Below are positions 1 through 9,939 of a DNA stretch of 64,000 nt, piece by piece; the stretch's first letter is position 1; every line of letters begins with the position of its first letter. The notes under the pieces were generated by a model, which saw only the letters and a list, made by a program, of their open reading frames with translations, was not told the origin of the DNA and did not search any database. This DNA comes from Blastomyces gilchristii SLH14081 (lineage: Eukaryota; Ascomycota; Eurotiomycetes; Onygenales; Ajellomycetaceae). The stretch covers positions 35,012 through 99,011 of the forward strand of contig NW_003101667.1 of the NCBI RefSeq assembly GCF_000003855.2, given 5' to 3'. The position numbers were made by a program, and so were the translations under genes.

Positions 1-1330
1 GAATTTTACTTGCTTTTTCAAGTTCCTGTATTTCAAGAACTTGTTGTTTCTCTATCTCTTCTTTCTTTCTTCTCTTCAGAATTTCAATCTCAGGAATAGC
101 ATTTGAGAAAGCATCTTTCTCCACAACAACTGAGTGTACTTTTGAACTCATTATTCTTACTCAATGAAAAGTTGGTCAGACTAATTCAATTGAGATATTT
201 ATTAAACTCTTTTTGAATTGAAAACTTGGTCAGACTGTTTCAATTAAGAGGTTTCTAAGTCTGTTTTCAATTGAAAAGTTGGTCAGACTATTTCAAAAGA
301 AGAATTGCAGACTTTTGTGTATAAAACACCTGATTTTTTTCACACTAGTTCAGTAACTAGGTTAGATTTTTGAAGAGAATCTAATAAACTAAAATTGATT
401 TTTAAGATAAATCAATAAAATCTTTACAATCTCTTTCTTGGGATACAATGAGGAAAAGTATGATATCAATTGATAGTAAATCAGATGATATGACAGTTTT
501 TGAGAGAAAAACTGACAAAAAATAAATCAATTTTTTGAAGAGAAATTGATTAAAACTATTCAATTTTATTCTAAATTATTCAATTCTTCTCACACAACAG
601 GTGTGCAACTCAAATCAGTTAATAAAGAGTGTAAAAAAGAATTAAGTATTAATGAAAGCTCTTCAGCCACTGAAAAAGTAATTCTTACTTAAAAGAATAT
701 GAAATTATGACAGAAAACAACTCTGTTTTTAATTCTTTGTAAGAATATTGTGTAAAACCCAGAGAAAAACACCTTACTTTTTTAAGAGAAGTAAAAAACT
801 ATTTCTAAAATCTTTTTTTTGCATTAACTGCTGCAGAAGAATGAGATAGAAACTGCTAAGATATGCACTACTGTATACCCTCTATCAAGACTTTCCCTCT
901 TCAGGGTCTTGATATTATAGAGAATATAAGTCTGTTTCTATATGATAATATAAATATTGCCAGTGGAATGTAGAGGAACTGGTTATTTATATCTCAAAAT
1001 AGAAGACTTTGTCAATGATTATATCAATATAGAGTTAATTCTCAAATTCAATAGAAACCTAGTGTTGCTGATCTCAATCCCTTGCAGAATCTATTGAATA
1101 TTGAGGTATTAAAACTAGATTTAATATATCTCACTGTGCAGGGATCAAAGGCTCAGTCAGACCTTGGGGTATACTGATTTTATAGTTGTCGTGTCTGCCG
1201 ATTATGTATTGAGTACAGTTGCTGAGGTATCTTTTTGTACTTTTCTGTCGAGGGTGGGCCAGATTGAGAGGGGTGGTACGAGGGCGAGACTTGGCATTGA
1301 TGTCCAGATACACTGAAGACAGACCGCGGA
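1..1330 (-). mobile_element. LINE 5' region, reversed (ORF1 N-terminus plus 5' leader)
   Basis: This stretch is a reversed copy of the same LINE 5' end seen at about 35260-36920 and 48830-49520. Positions 1-151 encode the N-terminus of ORF1 on the minus strand; the start codon is at 149-151 and the product begins with a Lys/Glu-rich, probably coiled segment. Upstream of that start (151 to about 1330 on the plus strand) lies the 5' leader, which has no coding potential on either strand. The leader contains 53-54 bp tandem units and ends in a GC-richer promoter-like block. The rest of this LINE lies off the left edge. Assignment rests on homology to the other copies in the window, which reach the zinc-knuckle part of ORF1. 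Confidence 0.75.
166..300 (-). repeat. 53-54 bp tandem repeat in LINE 5' leader, three units
   Basis: The core TTGGTCAGACT recurs at 172, 226 and 279, each time with a flanking TTCAATTGA-like stretch. Other LINE copies have two units (about 35442 and 35494; also about 49000-49070), so unit number varies. Tandem leader units are typical of LINE internal promoters; a promoter role here is inference. Confidence 0.8.
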
Positions 1331-1480
1331 GGTTGCACTTCAGAAGTGGCCGTTGGTTATGTGCTTGATATTATCGCCGAGGTATCTTTTTGTATTTTTC
1401 TGCCGGGGATGGGCCAGATTAGGAAGGGCGGTACAATGGTGGGACTTGGCGTTGGTGTTTTGGAACATCAAAGATGGACA
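1187..1480. repeat. ~155 bp direct repeat, two units
   Basis: The block around 1187-1325 recurs at about 1345-1480. Both share GAGGTATCTTTTTGTA, a TTTTCTG(T/C)CG block, GGGCCAGATT and a GACTTGGC block. A single unit is present at about 36780-36920 next to another LINE leader, which indicates that the unit belongs to the LINE 5' end and is reiterated in this copy. The second unit is less mutated than the first. Confidence 0.7.
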
Positions 1481-1831
1481 GGGTTTTCGCGGAGGTCGCT
1501 CCTCAGATATCTCCACAACTACAGATCGGGGATCTTCCAAAATCGAGAAGATTGGTGCATATGGCTAGGTCTCTTCACCTTACAATTTGTATGGCACTTT
1601 GGCCCGGGGTTGTGGTGTGGTAGGGGAGAACGGGGGATACTCCCACACAGGAGTTTCGAACAACGTCCGGTTCACGTTTGGCTGGATAACTCCACCACCA
1701 CACAGGGTATGCGGTCGGCGATGGGGTCAGAATGCTCGTATGATCGAGGGCTTTTCGATGGATCTATCGGCGGGTTCTTATTCGAAAAATTGAGCGAGTT
1801 CGTGGTGGAGCGGTTGAGAATCACTCATTGA
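1331..1831. other. GC-rich, little-mutated patch without recognised gene
   Basis: This half kilobase has many intact CpG, GGG and CCC runs, whereas its neighbours have almost none. A 161-codon plus-strand open frame (1346-1831) and shorter overlapping frames exist, but they cross the direct repeat, show no recognisable domain, and look like the chance openness of GC-rich DNA. It is most simply unmutated LINE leader or promoter sequence, or a young insertion. Confidence 0.5.
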
Positions 1832-1996
1832 TAGTGTGTAGCATTATCAGTGATTCTCAGTCAGTAGCTCACACTCTCTCTAGAGAGTATGTTCTTCTTA
1901 TCAAAAAGTGTTCTTCTCTCTTCTATCAGATTAAAGAAGAATCTCATCACTGATTTAATAATTCTTATCATAGGTTGAAAGATCAGATGTGTCATC
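1832..1996 (-). pseudogene. copia integrase N-terminal fragment
   Basis: Read leftwards, and joined across LINE A to the GAG-pre-integrase domain that ends near 5966, this segment continues with a C-x2-C-like remnant, then a W-A-K-M-T-H stretch and a following L-I-E-E. That resembles the region just after the zinc-binding part of copia integrases. It is too short to contain catalytic residues. The boundary near 1832 with the GC-rich patch is approximate. Confidence 0.5.
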
Positions 1997-2010
1997 TTAG
2001 CTTATATACG

Positions 2011-5000
2011 CTAACAAGTGTTAGAGATAATATTCCAAAGAGAAAATCTTCTGAGTATTCAAAACCTTGGTGGAATGAGAATATCTCATCTAAAAGGAAA
2101 GAATTAGCTACTGCTAGAAGAGATTGGAAGAATGATGTAATATCTGATAAAGAGTTCAAAGCTGTCAGAAATGAATATTTTTCAGATATTAAAAGAGCTA
2201 AAACAGACTGCTGGAATAAATTTCTTGAAGAAGCACAAGGAATGGAAGTTTTTAAAGCTTTTAACTATACTAGAACAAGAAGTGTAGCAAAACTTCCAGC
2301 CTTAGAATATGAGTTCCAGAATGAATCATATACAGCAAACTCTTTTGAGGAAAAATGTCAAGCTTTTATGAGAATTCTCTTTCAAAACTCATCAGAATTA
2401 GATTCAGAGGAAGAGAATATATCACTTCTCAACTACATTGATGAAAATGACTGGGAATGGCCCGATCTTACACAAGATGAATTAGAGTCAGCTATCTTCT
2501 CAAGTTCTGTTAAAACTGCTGCAGGGCCTGATTCAATTAATCACTTGATTATTCAAAATACATATTCCTACTTAAAGAATGAATATTTTGAGCTCTTTTT
2601 CAATCTCTTGAAAAATGGATATCATCCTGAATGCTGGAGAGAAGTCACTGGAGTGATTCTTGCAAAACCTAATAGAAATACTTTAATTCCTAAGTCATAT
2701 AGAGTAATATCTCTATTGAACTGTCTAGGAAAGGTTTTGGAAAAGATAATAGCTACTTGACTATCTTTTATAAGCTCTATTAATAACTCTCTTTTATTCA
2801 GTGAACAAATGAGAGGTAGAAAACAATGTTCTGCAATTAACACTTTTCTCTCAGTTGTTCATGATATTCAAATAGCAAAGCATGAAGGTCTGGTCTCAAC
2901 TGCAGTTTTTATTGATATAAAAGAAGCATTTGATCATGTTTCAAGGTCAAAGTTAATTCAGACTTTGAAGATGTTAAAACTGCCACTTTCTCTAATAAAA
3001 TGAGTTAACTGTTTTATGTCTAAAAGAATCATACAACTTTTCTTTGATGGAATGAAACAAGACAAGACTAGACTGGCCGCCGGGACCATGAATTTCACGT
3101 TTGGTCCCATTTGGTCTGGTCTCATACATTTCTTGGCGTGAATCCCGCTGGGACTGGCTATCAAAAAAACATGTAAAGTGACTGTATATCAGATCTTAAA
3201 ATGGAACCATGACTTGAAAAAAATGAGAAAGTGGTCCCATTTGGTCCCATTTAGTCCCATTCTTGGCATAAAGTTACTATTTTTAGACATTTTAAGGTTT
3301 TTTTTAGACTATTTTTAATTTTTTAAAAAGTAACGCTTTTTGGTAACGCTCAAATGAGATTTAAAGTCATTTAAAGCAATAAAAATAATTTAAATTGAGA
3401 AGTGGAAATCATGGTCCCATTTGAAAAATGTGACAAGAGTAGACAGTAAGTCCCACTGGAACAGTATGGGACTACTATCTAATGTTAAAACCGTGTAATG
3501 GGATCAGTCGAATTGGTAATGAGACTATCAAAAAATCTGGTCCTGGTCCCAGACATGGTCACACGGTCAGTCTAGACAAGACTGAGATAAAAATAGAAGT
3601 ACTGCAAGGATCTCCAATCTCACCCATTTTATTTGCAATATACACTGCATATCTATTCAAAGATAGGAATATGAAAATAGTGCGATCTCCGAGTTATGTA
3701 GATGATATTGGTCTAGTCTACAGCTCAAAAACTATCAAAGAGAATTTGAAAGTGATTGAAAAAGCTGCAAAGGAAATCTTTGTCAGAGCAGATATCAATC
3801 AAATTCAATTTGATATGGATAAAACTGAGTTAATTCATTTCTTTCCTAGATTCAATGAGAAAGAACTATCCCTAACTCTTTTAAATAGAGAGATTAAACC
3901 CAGTTTAAATGTCAAATGGTTAGGAGTATGGTTAAACTCCAAGTTGAATTTTAAATATCATATTCAACAAAGAACTGTCAAGGCAGAAAGACTATTGAAC
4001 AACATTATCAGACTATTAAATACAGAGAGAGGTCTATCCTTCCAGGCTATGAGACAGTTATATATAGCCTGTATTACCTCAGTAGCTGATTATGGAGTTC
4101 AAGTTTGATGGAATAATCAAGGAAATTTCACTGAACTCTTTCAAAGTCTGCAAAACAGAGCTTTGAGAAGAATTCTGAGAGCATTCAAATCATCTCCTAT
4201 TAAAGCAATGGAAATTCAAGCTTCAATTCCCCCCCCTGCTATTAGATTTGAAAAGGCCTGTATGAACTATGCTCTGAGAGTTATAAAGATGAGCTCAAAT
4301 CATATAATCAGAGAAAGAGTCTCTTCTTCATTTCCATCAATTAACTCTGGAAATGAAATGGATTGGAATAGATTTCTTGATTGGAATGAAAATAATTCTT
4401 CAAAGAAAATGCCTTCTCAACTGTACAGACTATGCTCACTGATTAAAAATCAATTTTCTTCTTTAAATGTTGAAAAAGTTGATCATGAGAAGTTATCTCC
4501 CTGGAGAGAAAAGCTTGAATCTCTTATAGACTTGCAAATAAGTGAACTATCTAAAGAGAAAGAATATGAACAGCATTTGAAGAGAATTTCTACAATCAAT
4601 ATAAAAGACTCTATTCTGATTTATTCAGATGACTCAAAAAACAAGAATTTGAATAGATTAGATGCAGGCATTGCTTATACTGAAGATAATATTAATTTTA
4701 TCTCAGATTTCTGGAATTTGAGCTGTGAATCTGAAGTCTTTGACGCTGAACTATTTGTAATAGTGAAAGCTTTCAAACTTATTGAAATAAAATCTCATAA
4801 AAGAGAGAATAGTTTGAAAGAGGCATGAATATTCTCTGATAGTCAAGCTGCTTTAAAAAGACTTAGAAATAGTCAGATTCATAATGATCAAATGAATCTT
4901 GAACTGATCTTAAACTCTGTTGTAAAAATTCAAAAGAGAAGAATATCAAAGCTGATAATTCATCTGCACTGAGTTCCTGCTCATATGAATATTCATAGCA

Positions 5001-5548
5001 ATGAATTGGCTGATTCAGCTGCAAAAAAAGGCTCAGAACTAAGCAGATCTATTCAAAAAATTGTGTCCTGGTCTTTTATAAAGAGAAAAATACAAGAATC
5101 TTGTTTAGACAAGTGGAATGAAAGCTGGCAGAAACAAAAGAAGAGTATATATTATTCAAGATTTGAAACAAAACCCAAGTGGAAATCTTGTTCAATTAAA
5201 TGTAAAAAGAAAATATTCTCATCTATAATACACCTGAAACTAGAACATGGCTATTTCAAATCTTATATGCAAAGATTTGATGATAGATTTGATTCAATAG
5301 AATGCTCATTCTGCAATGCAAATGAGAATCCTGAGCATATTGTAATGCACTGTGCATTATACAATAGTCTCAGAGTCAGATTGAAAGAGAAGTATGATCT
5401 AAGTCAATTAAATATGAGATTCTTATTCTCAACTGAGACAGGAATTAAATACTTAATAGACTTTCTATCAGAAACTCAAGCAGCTATAAGAAAATGGCTG
5501 TATTCAGAAATATCTGAATATGAAGAGGAGGAAATTGATCAGATATAG
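2011..5548 (+). pseudogene. LINE A reverse transcriptase / RNase H (broken ORF2 fragment)
   Basis: One frame runs the whole way with no frameshift once the 506-bp insertion and its 8-bp duplication are removed. Domains in order: RT (G-P-D-S-I near 2526; F-I-D-I-K-E-A-F-D-H near 2910-2940; L-Q-G-S-P-I-S near 3600; the catalytic Y-V-D-D at 3695-3706), RNase H (Y-S-D-D-S near 4620; D-A-E-L near 4742; S-D-S-Q-A-A near 4836; N-E-L-A-D-S near 5003), and a C-terminal CX2CX7HX4C (Cys at 5303, 5312 and 5351, His at 5336). In-frame TGA stops occur at 2758, 3001, 4106, 4826 and 4970; the last four are at Trp positions. The product would copy LINE RNA into the genome at a nicked target. The endonuclease is absent from this copy. 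Confidence 0.9.
3069..3574 (+). mobile_element. 506-bp inverted-repeat element, copy 1 (hAT-like MITE)
   Basis: Perfect 8-bp duplication GACAAGAC at 3061-3068 and 3575-3582; the empty site is visible in LINE C near 52057. Ends are TAGACTGGCCG and, reversed, TAGACTGACCG; imperfect terminal inverted repeats extend to about 22 bp. Repeats of GGTCCCATTT lie inside both ends. It has no transposase, so it is non-autonomous. The 8-bp duplication is the hAT hallmark, but no transposase is in the window to confirm the class. Confidence 0.9.
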
Positions 5549-5843
5549 TCTGTTAAAACAGCTATATACTATCTTTTAATAATTTGTTTCATTACAGTCT
5601 CTCTTTATTTTACTTTACTTTTTCCTTTCTATTCTTTTCTATCTATCTATTTAATGTGTCTATCTTTAAGACTGTGTTCTCTTTTCTTTTGTCATGATAT
5701 TGTCAAATGGTTTCAAAGTATCAGAAGATGTTAAAACACTGCAATTTGTAAACAGTTTTTGTATTCTGGGCTGGAATTTTCTGATTTTGCATATCTGAAA
5801 TTGGTGAATGTATAATAGTTAACTTTATAGATATAGGAAAAAC

Positions 5844-5898
5844 CCTGAGAACTTTTAGTTCTCAGGTAGATGTCATAGTCTCTGACTGCATACATCTA
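5844..5898 (+). promoter_or_regulatory. LINE 3'-end tandem hairpins
   Basis: A perfect 10-bp stem, CCTGAGAACT / AGTTCTCAGG, with a 3-nt loop (5844-5866) is followed directly by a 7-bp stem TAGATGT / ACATCTA (5867-5898) just before the TAA tail. Both recur in the other LINE 3' ends (33850s, 54318-54375, 57378-57430, reversed at 7880-7945). Such terminal structures are commonly what the LINE RT recognises; that role is inferred. Confidence 0.75.
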
Positions 5899-5907
5899 TA
5901 ATTGAAG

Positions 5908-5930
5908 AATAATAATAATAATAATAATAA
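5908..5930 (+). repeat. TAA microsatellite tail of LINE A
   Basis: A run of TAA triplets ends the LINE, immediately before the right target duplication. The same tail ends LINE B (about 33918-33946), LINE C (about 54383-54396) and LINE D (about 57442-57465), and it appears as TTA repeats at 7858-7880 for the reversed copy. Confidence 0.9.
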
Positions 5931-5965
5931 TTAGCTTATATACAGATCTTGTAAAATGATACAGT

Positions 5966-6271
5966 TCATTGTTCAACAATCTTCATTTCTAGGCATGACT
6001 CTGCCATCATCTTCGCGATATCAGTGACATTTAAATGTCTCAGCTTCTGATGCCATTTCATCATTGTATGTTTTACAACATTCATATCATTTCTTTCTGA
6101 TATTGTCAATATCACATCATTATCTGTCATCCGCATGAAATTCGCAGGTGTGAAACTATCATCAGGTGTAGAAAAATGAATCAAATCTCTGTATATAACT
6201 GACTTCTTCATCTTATAAATATCTTTATTATTCAATCTTGCTGTAAAAGAGAACATTCTGTCAGAAGACAC
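5966..6271 (-). pseudogene. copia GAG-pre-integrase domain
   Basis: A 101-codon open stretch contains the signature W-H-Q-K-L-R-H-L-N-V, the usual W-H-x-x-L-x-H-x-N of the zinc-binding domain that precedes copia integrase. It ends at a stop at a likely Trp position and then runs into LINE A. Upstream (rightwards) the protease region follows in a compatible order, with stop codons between. Confidence 0.8.
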
Positions 6272-6325
6272 AAGTAATATGATATGATTATTCTCATATG
6301 TTAATTGTTTAAAAGTGTTGCCTTG

Positions 6326-6560
6326 TTATATGAGCTTACTCAGACTCATAAGATCGACTTTCAAATTCAGAACATAATAGATATTATTCAATATTATATT
6401 CATCTCTTCAACTGATATGCTTGTATCTTTAATTATCATAGAAGAGACTCTAGTTTCATTCATCATTTTCAATGATATCTTAATATTGTTCTGTTTTTTC
6501 ACAACAAGATCTCTATGAGATGTGACATGAACACTCAATTTACAGTTGAAATATTCAGAT
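6326..6560 (-). pseudogene. copia protease fragment
   Basis: The reading includes a T-S-H-R-D-L stretch, as found just after the Asp-Ser-Gly active site of copia proteases (D-S-G-A-T-x-H). It then runs through N-I-I-L-N-N-I-Y-Y-V-L-N-L to L-M-S-L-S-K-L-I, the standard C-terminal consensus L-x-x-V-L-Y-V-P-x-L-x-x-N-L-L-S-x-x-x-L. The catalytic triplet itself is decayed. The protease would normally cut the copia polyprotein. Confidence 0.75.
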
Positions 6561-7857
6561 ATTCTTTGTTGATTTGGTGCTTAAATAAGTCTTATCTCTT
6601 AAACAAAACACTTGTTTCACAACACTGTGAACAGAATCAGTAACAGTATTCATATTATTTCTGTTCTTATTCTTTCTAGCAGTATTGAAATTGATAGAAT
6701 ATTTCTGAGAGTATTTCTTTCAACAATCATTCTGAATATAATCAACTTTTCAACAGTGATAGCAGATTCTTATTTTATTACTTCTATATTCAAGTTTGAG
6801 ACCTGTATTCTCATTGTTATTTCCTTCATTATTCAAATCTCACATGTAATCAGTTGCATTCATCATCACATTCTTCAGAGCTTTTCTCATTGCTGAAAGA
6901 TGTAGTAAGATATCTTAATAAAGACTTATAAAGTCAGCTTCTAGAGATTAACTATTATTCTTATCAATCTGATTTATTCAGTTTCTAATGAATAATGCTC
7001 ATCTCTCACTCACTTCAGTGAGCAGACAGTTCAAAAATATGAAGTCTTCAGCCTTATATTCTAGACAAATATACTCAGTTCTTATAACAATTAAGTAGTT
7101 AATAAAGGCGAAATCTGAGCTCTTTATCTTAGCAGATAGATTCATCATTTCTCTGTACAATCTCATTCTTCTAACAGTGAGTCTTTCAGTAAACTTTGCC
7201 TCTATGACCTTTAATAAAGAGTAGGCTGACAGCTCAGAATTCTTTAATACAGTAAAGTGAGATTTTACTTATAAAGCAATCACAGATCATATATAATTAT
7301 ACAATTACATGTTACATTCTTCTCAAAATTATTGCATGTTGTTACTTGCATTTTTCATAGAATCAATTTACTCTTTATCAATGATATCAATTGTAAAGAA
7401 TTGCTTTACTGCTAGTAGAATCTCTTTCTTTCACCTTGAGTAGTTCTCAGAGTCTGTAATAATAACTGACTTTCTGATGTTCTTAATCTGATCTTGAAAC
7501 TCTCTTTAAATCTTTATCAGAGCAGATATTCTTTCTTACTACTGTAGAAATTGTGCTAGATTCACACTAACAGTATTATTACTATCAGTCAGAGTGTCAT
7601 TAGTTCTGCTAGTTTTCATTCATTCAATTTCATGTTGAAGTCTTACTATCTTCACCCTCATACAAGGCTTCTCACTCACAGAATTTGTATCACAGTTGTA
7701 CAGATTATCTGCATTATCTGACATCTTACTGTTGTATTTAACAATTGAATCTTTAAAATCATTATTAAACTCATTCATTGAAGAAGTTAGCAAGCTCACT
7801 GTCACTCTCTGTTGCACTTTCAGTGGTTTCAGATTTCTTTTTCTATGCACTGGTATG
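6560..7857 (-). pseudogene. copia gag with zinc-knuckle remnant
   Basis: Reading leftwards, long open pieces are broken mainly by TGA/TAA at Trp or Gln sites. The pattern of spaced Trp residues, and a stretch reading L-T-V-R-R-M-R-L-Y near 7150, match UBN2/copia-type gag. Around 6731-6775 the minus strand reads C-Y-H-C, a TGA, K-V-D-Y and later C, a CX2CX4HX4C knuckle whose His has become Tyr and whose Gly or Trp is a stop. A 60-codon plus-strand frame here is a shadow. The N-terminus runs into the TTA tail of the reversed LINE at 7858. Confidence 0.65.
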
Positions 7858-8123
7858 TTATTATTATTATTGTTATTCTTCAATTATAGATGTATGCAGT
7901 CAGAGACTATGATATCTGCCTGAAAACTTTTAGTTCTCAGGGTTTTTCTAATATCTATAAAGTCAACTATTATACATTTATCAATTTCAGATATGTAAAA
8001 TCAGAAGATTTCAGCTCAAAATATAAAGATCTTTACAAATTACAGTATTTTAACACCTTGTGATACTTTGAAACCATTTGGAAATATTATGACAAAAGAA
8101 AAGAGAACAAAGTCTTAAAGATA
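7858..8123 (-). mobile_element. LINE R1 3' end, reversed (first part)
   Basis: This is the minus-strand counterpart of 5690-5930: TTA-repeat tail, the two hairpins and 3' untranslated region. It breaks at 8123, where GB-1 is inserted with the 4-bp duplication GATA, and resumes at 22554. Confidence 0.9.
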
Positions 8124-8290
8124 TGTGGTTCGGAAGAACATATGACCGCCGGATAATAACGCGGCCGCTTCTGAACATGCTTATGAATGTAAAGAGGTCA
8201 TAGCGGCCACTAATTAATTTAGTATAACATATATAAGAAGCCACTGTACACCTGTAATTGTACACTGACTCAAGCAACCTTTGAATCATA
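8124..8290 (+). repeat. GB-1 5' LTR
   Basis: 167 bp, matching the GB LTRs at 22383, 37533, 45918 (interrupted), 54441 and 61031. It includes a TATATAAG-like box about 50 bp before the end. The terminal CA is mutated to TA. Confidence 0.92.
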
Positions 8291-8731
8291 TCTGATAGCA
8301 TGTCTAAAAACCAGTGAGAAGTGCAGGCTTCTTCAGGATGTGATAATTCTATCTACAAAGTGATTTATAGTTATCATGCCAGTGTGATTTTAAAACATGT
8401 CAAAAGATAGTGTATGAAGAATGATGAGTGAAAGAGCATCTGATTGATGCTGCTTCACTTGTTAAGAGAAAACTTCATACTCAGGTGAATACCACATATG
8501 CGGAATAGATGAGATGTGAGAAAGAGAATGAGAGTGATAAACCAGATTCAAAGAAGTTCACTTTCTACTCAAAAGAAGAATAAAAGAGAAATGATTGTTC
8601 TTGAAATTGTACAATGATAACAGAAATCAGAAATCAGAAATTATATAATGATATAATGATATAATAATATAATAATAGACATTGTACAATCAATGAGAAA
8701 CCACTGAAATAAACATCTCTTCTAGTTAATA

Positions 8732-9363
8732 TGAACATTCTTCTCTGCTACCTGAACTGAAAGATATGCAGAATCTCTCAGAGAGTTTACTTAAAGCAGT
8801 AAGAAAAGTAACTGAGACTGCTGAACTGGAATTGAAGCTCTGTATATGTACAAGAATTCTAAATAAGATTGAGGTCTTGTGTACACAGTGACAGGCTGAG
8901 ATGAAAGTTAAACAACAATTGATATTCACTGCAGATCAAGTATTCACTATAAAGAGCTTTGCTGACACAATTATCATCATTAATAAGAATAGAGAAAACC
9001 AGGTCATAGACCTGCAGTGAGAGATTGAATGTTTACACAGACAGATGATTATACTGAATCTGAAGATTTCATCATAATCATTTACAATCTCTTCAGAAGT
9101 GTACATATCATCTGAGACTACTGCAAATGATGAGAATCTGAACATGAAATACATCAAGTCAGAAGATCTGCTAAAATCATCAAGCTTTAATAATGACTGA
9201 AACAATGATGCTGTAATCAGCTAGCTAAGTCAGATGCAATCATATTATTGAATTGAATATGAACTTACAGACAGACAGTTAACAGAATTTTAACAAGTCT
9301 TAAGATCTGCTGTGTTTCTATGCAGAAAAGTGAAGTCATTATAAATGACTAATGAAAAGATAA
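8732..9363 (+). pseudogene. GB-1 gag, N-terminal part
   Basis: An open frame with scattered TGA and TAA stops at Trp/Gln positions reads as a mostly helical, Glu/Lys/Leu-rich segment, followed by a Trp-rich retroviral-type gag region that is cut at 9363 by GA-1. It resumes after the GATAA duplication at 15037. GB-3 (61660-62295) is an uninterrupted copy of the same region and confirms the junction. Start codon not certain. Confidence 0.7.
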
Positions 9364-9673
9364 TGTGGCGGGCTGCGCCCGATCATTCATATAGACTATT
9401 CCGTTACACTTCACAGATTCCTACCGCTCCATTCTCAAACACGTATGCTTCAATTCTCAGTCATTCTCAATCACCGATCCTCAGCCGCTACAAACATGTA
9501 TAAATTCTTCTGCCTCTAAGCTTCACCGCGTACACCACCACATACACATATAAATATCCACTTTGATTGCTGATTCTCATACTTTCTCTTTCTTTTCCTT
9601 CTTTAATGTTTTTCACTTTGTTACATAGAATCTATCAATATCATACCAATCTATTCAGCGTAGGCCTCTTACA
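9364..9673 (+). repeat. GA-1 5' LTR
   Basis: Starts TGTGGCGGGCTGCG and ends GCGTAGGCCTCTTACA, shared by all GA LTRs in the window. A TATAAATA box lies near 9550. CpG sites survive here far better than in the interior. Confidence 0.92.
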
Positions 9674-9939
9674 CTTGAAAAATGTTCATCATCTTCTTAT
9701 TAGGAACAATTATCCATTGAGAGATATTCGAATGTGTAACAATGTGTAAGAAAGAGAAACAACCAGTTATAGCAGACACTGAGTTCTCAGATAGAAGCTT
9801 GCTCGCCAGTCACTCTGGCCCCACAATAAGATCTTACAAAGAGAATGTCAGCAAAAGACCTGAGAGTCCTGACACTCAGATGTATGAGATATTCATACAA
9901 TCACATTTCTTCAGATATCACATATCTGACAAATGATAT

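Larger units (their letters stand above)
2010..5930 (+). mobile_element. LINE A: 5'-truncated Tad1/I-like LINE, least decayed copy
   Basis: A 13-bp duplication (TTAGCTTATATAC at 1997-2009 and 5931-5943) flanks the element exactly, and the 3' end is a run of TAA triplets, both hallmarks of target-primed reverse transcription. The copy begins near the start of RT and lacks ORF1 and endonuclease, so it was dead on arrival. It is inserted in a reversed copia element and itself carries the inverted-repeat element at 3069-3574. Confidence 0.92.
1832..7857 (-). mobile_element. Ty1/copia fragment, reversed, split by LINE A
   Basis: On the minus strand, reading from 7857 leftwards, this is a copia gag, zinc knuckle, protease and GAG-pre-integrase domain, continuing after the LINE A insertion into the start of integrase at 1996-1832. 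LINE A (2010-5930) interrupts it with a 13-bp target duplication. No LTR, RT or RNase H remains, so both ends are truncated. Stops fall mostly at expected Trp or Gln codons. Family order gag-PR-IN identifies Ty1/copia rather than Ty3/gypsy. Confidence 0.75.

Noticed and set aside
1346..1831. 161-codon ORF as a host gene
   Set aside because: It spans a non-coding direct repeat, has overlapping open frames in other phases, and shows no domain. Openness is expected from the local GC-rich composition.
1975..5548. Alternative genetic code with TGA read as Trp
   Set aside because: TGA is common at Trp positions, but TGG is also used throughout LINE A, TAA and TAG also occur at Trp positions in other copies, one TGA is at a non-Trp site, and all follow G-to-A or C-to-T decay.
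5908..5930. Stand-alone microsatellite
   Set aside because: It is the TAA tail of a LINE bounded by a target duplication.
8726..9205. Two minus-strand ORFs as genes (also 61654-62121)
   Set aside because: They oppose GB gag, whose plus-strand reading is supported by the zinc knuckle and the frame shared between copies.
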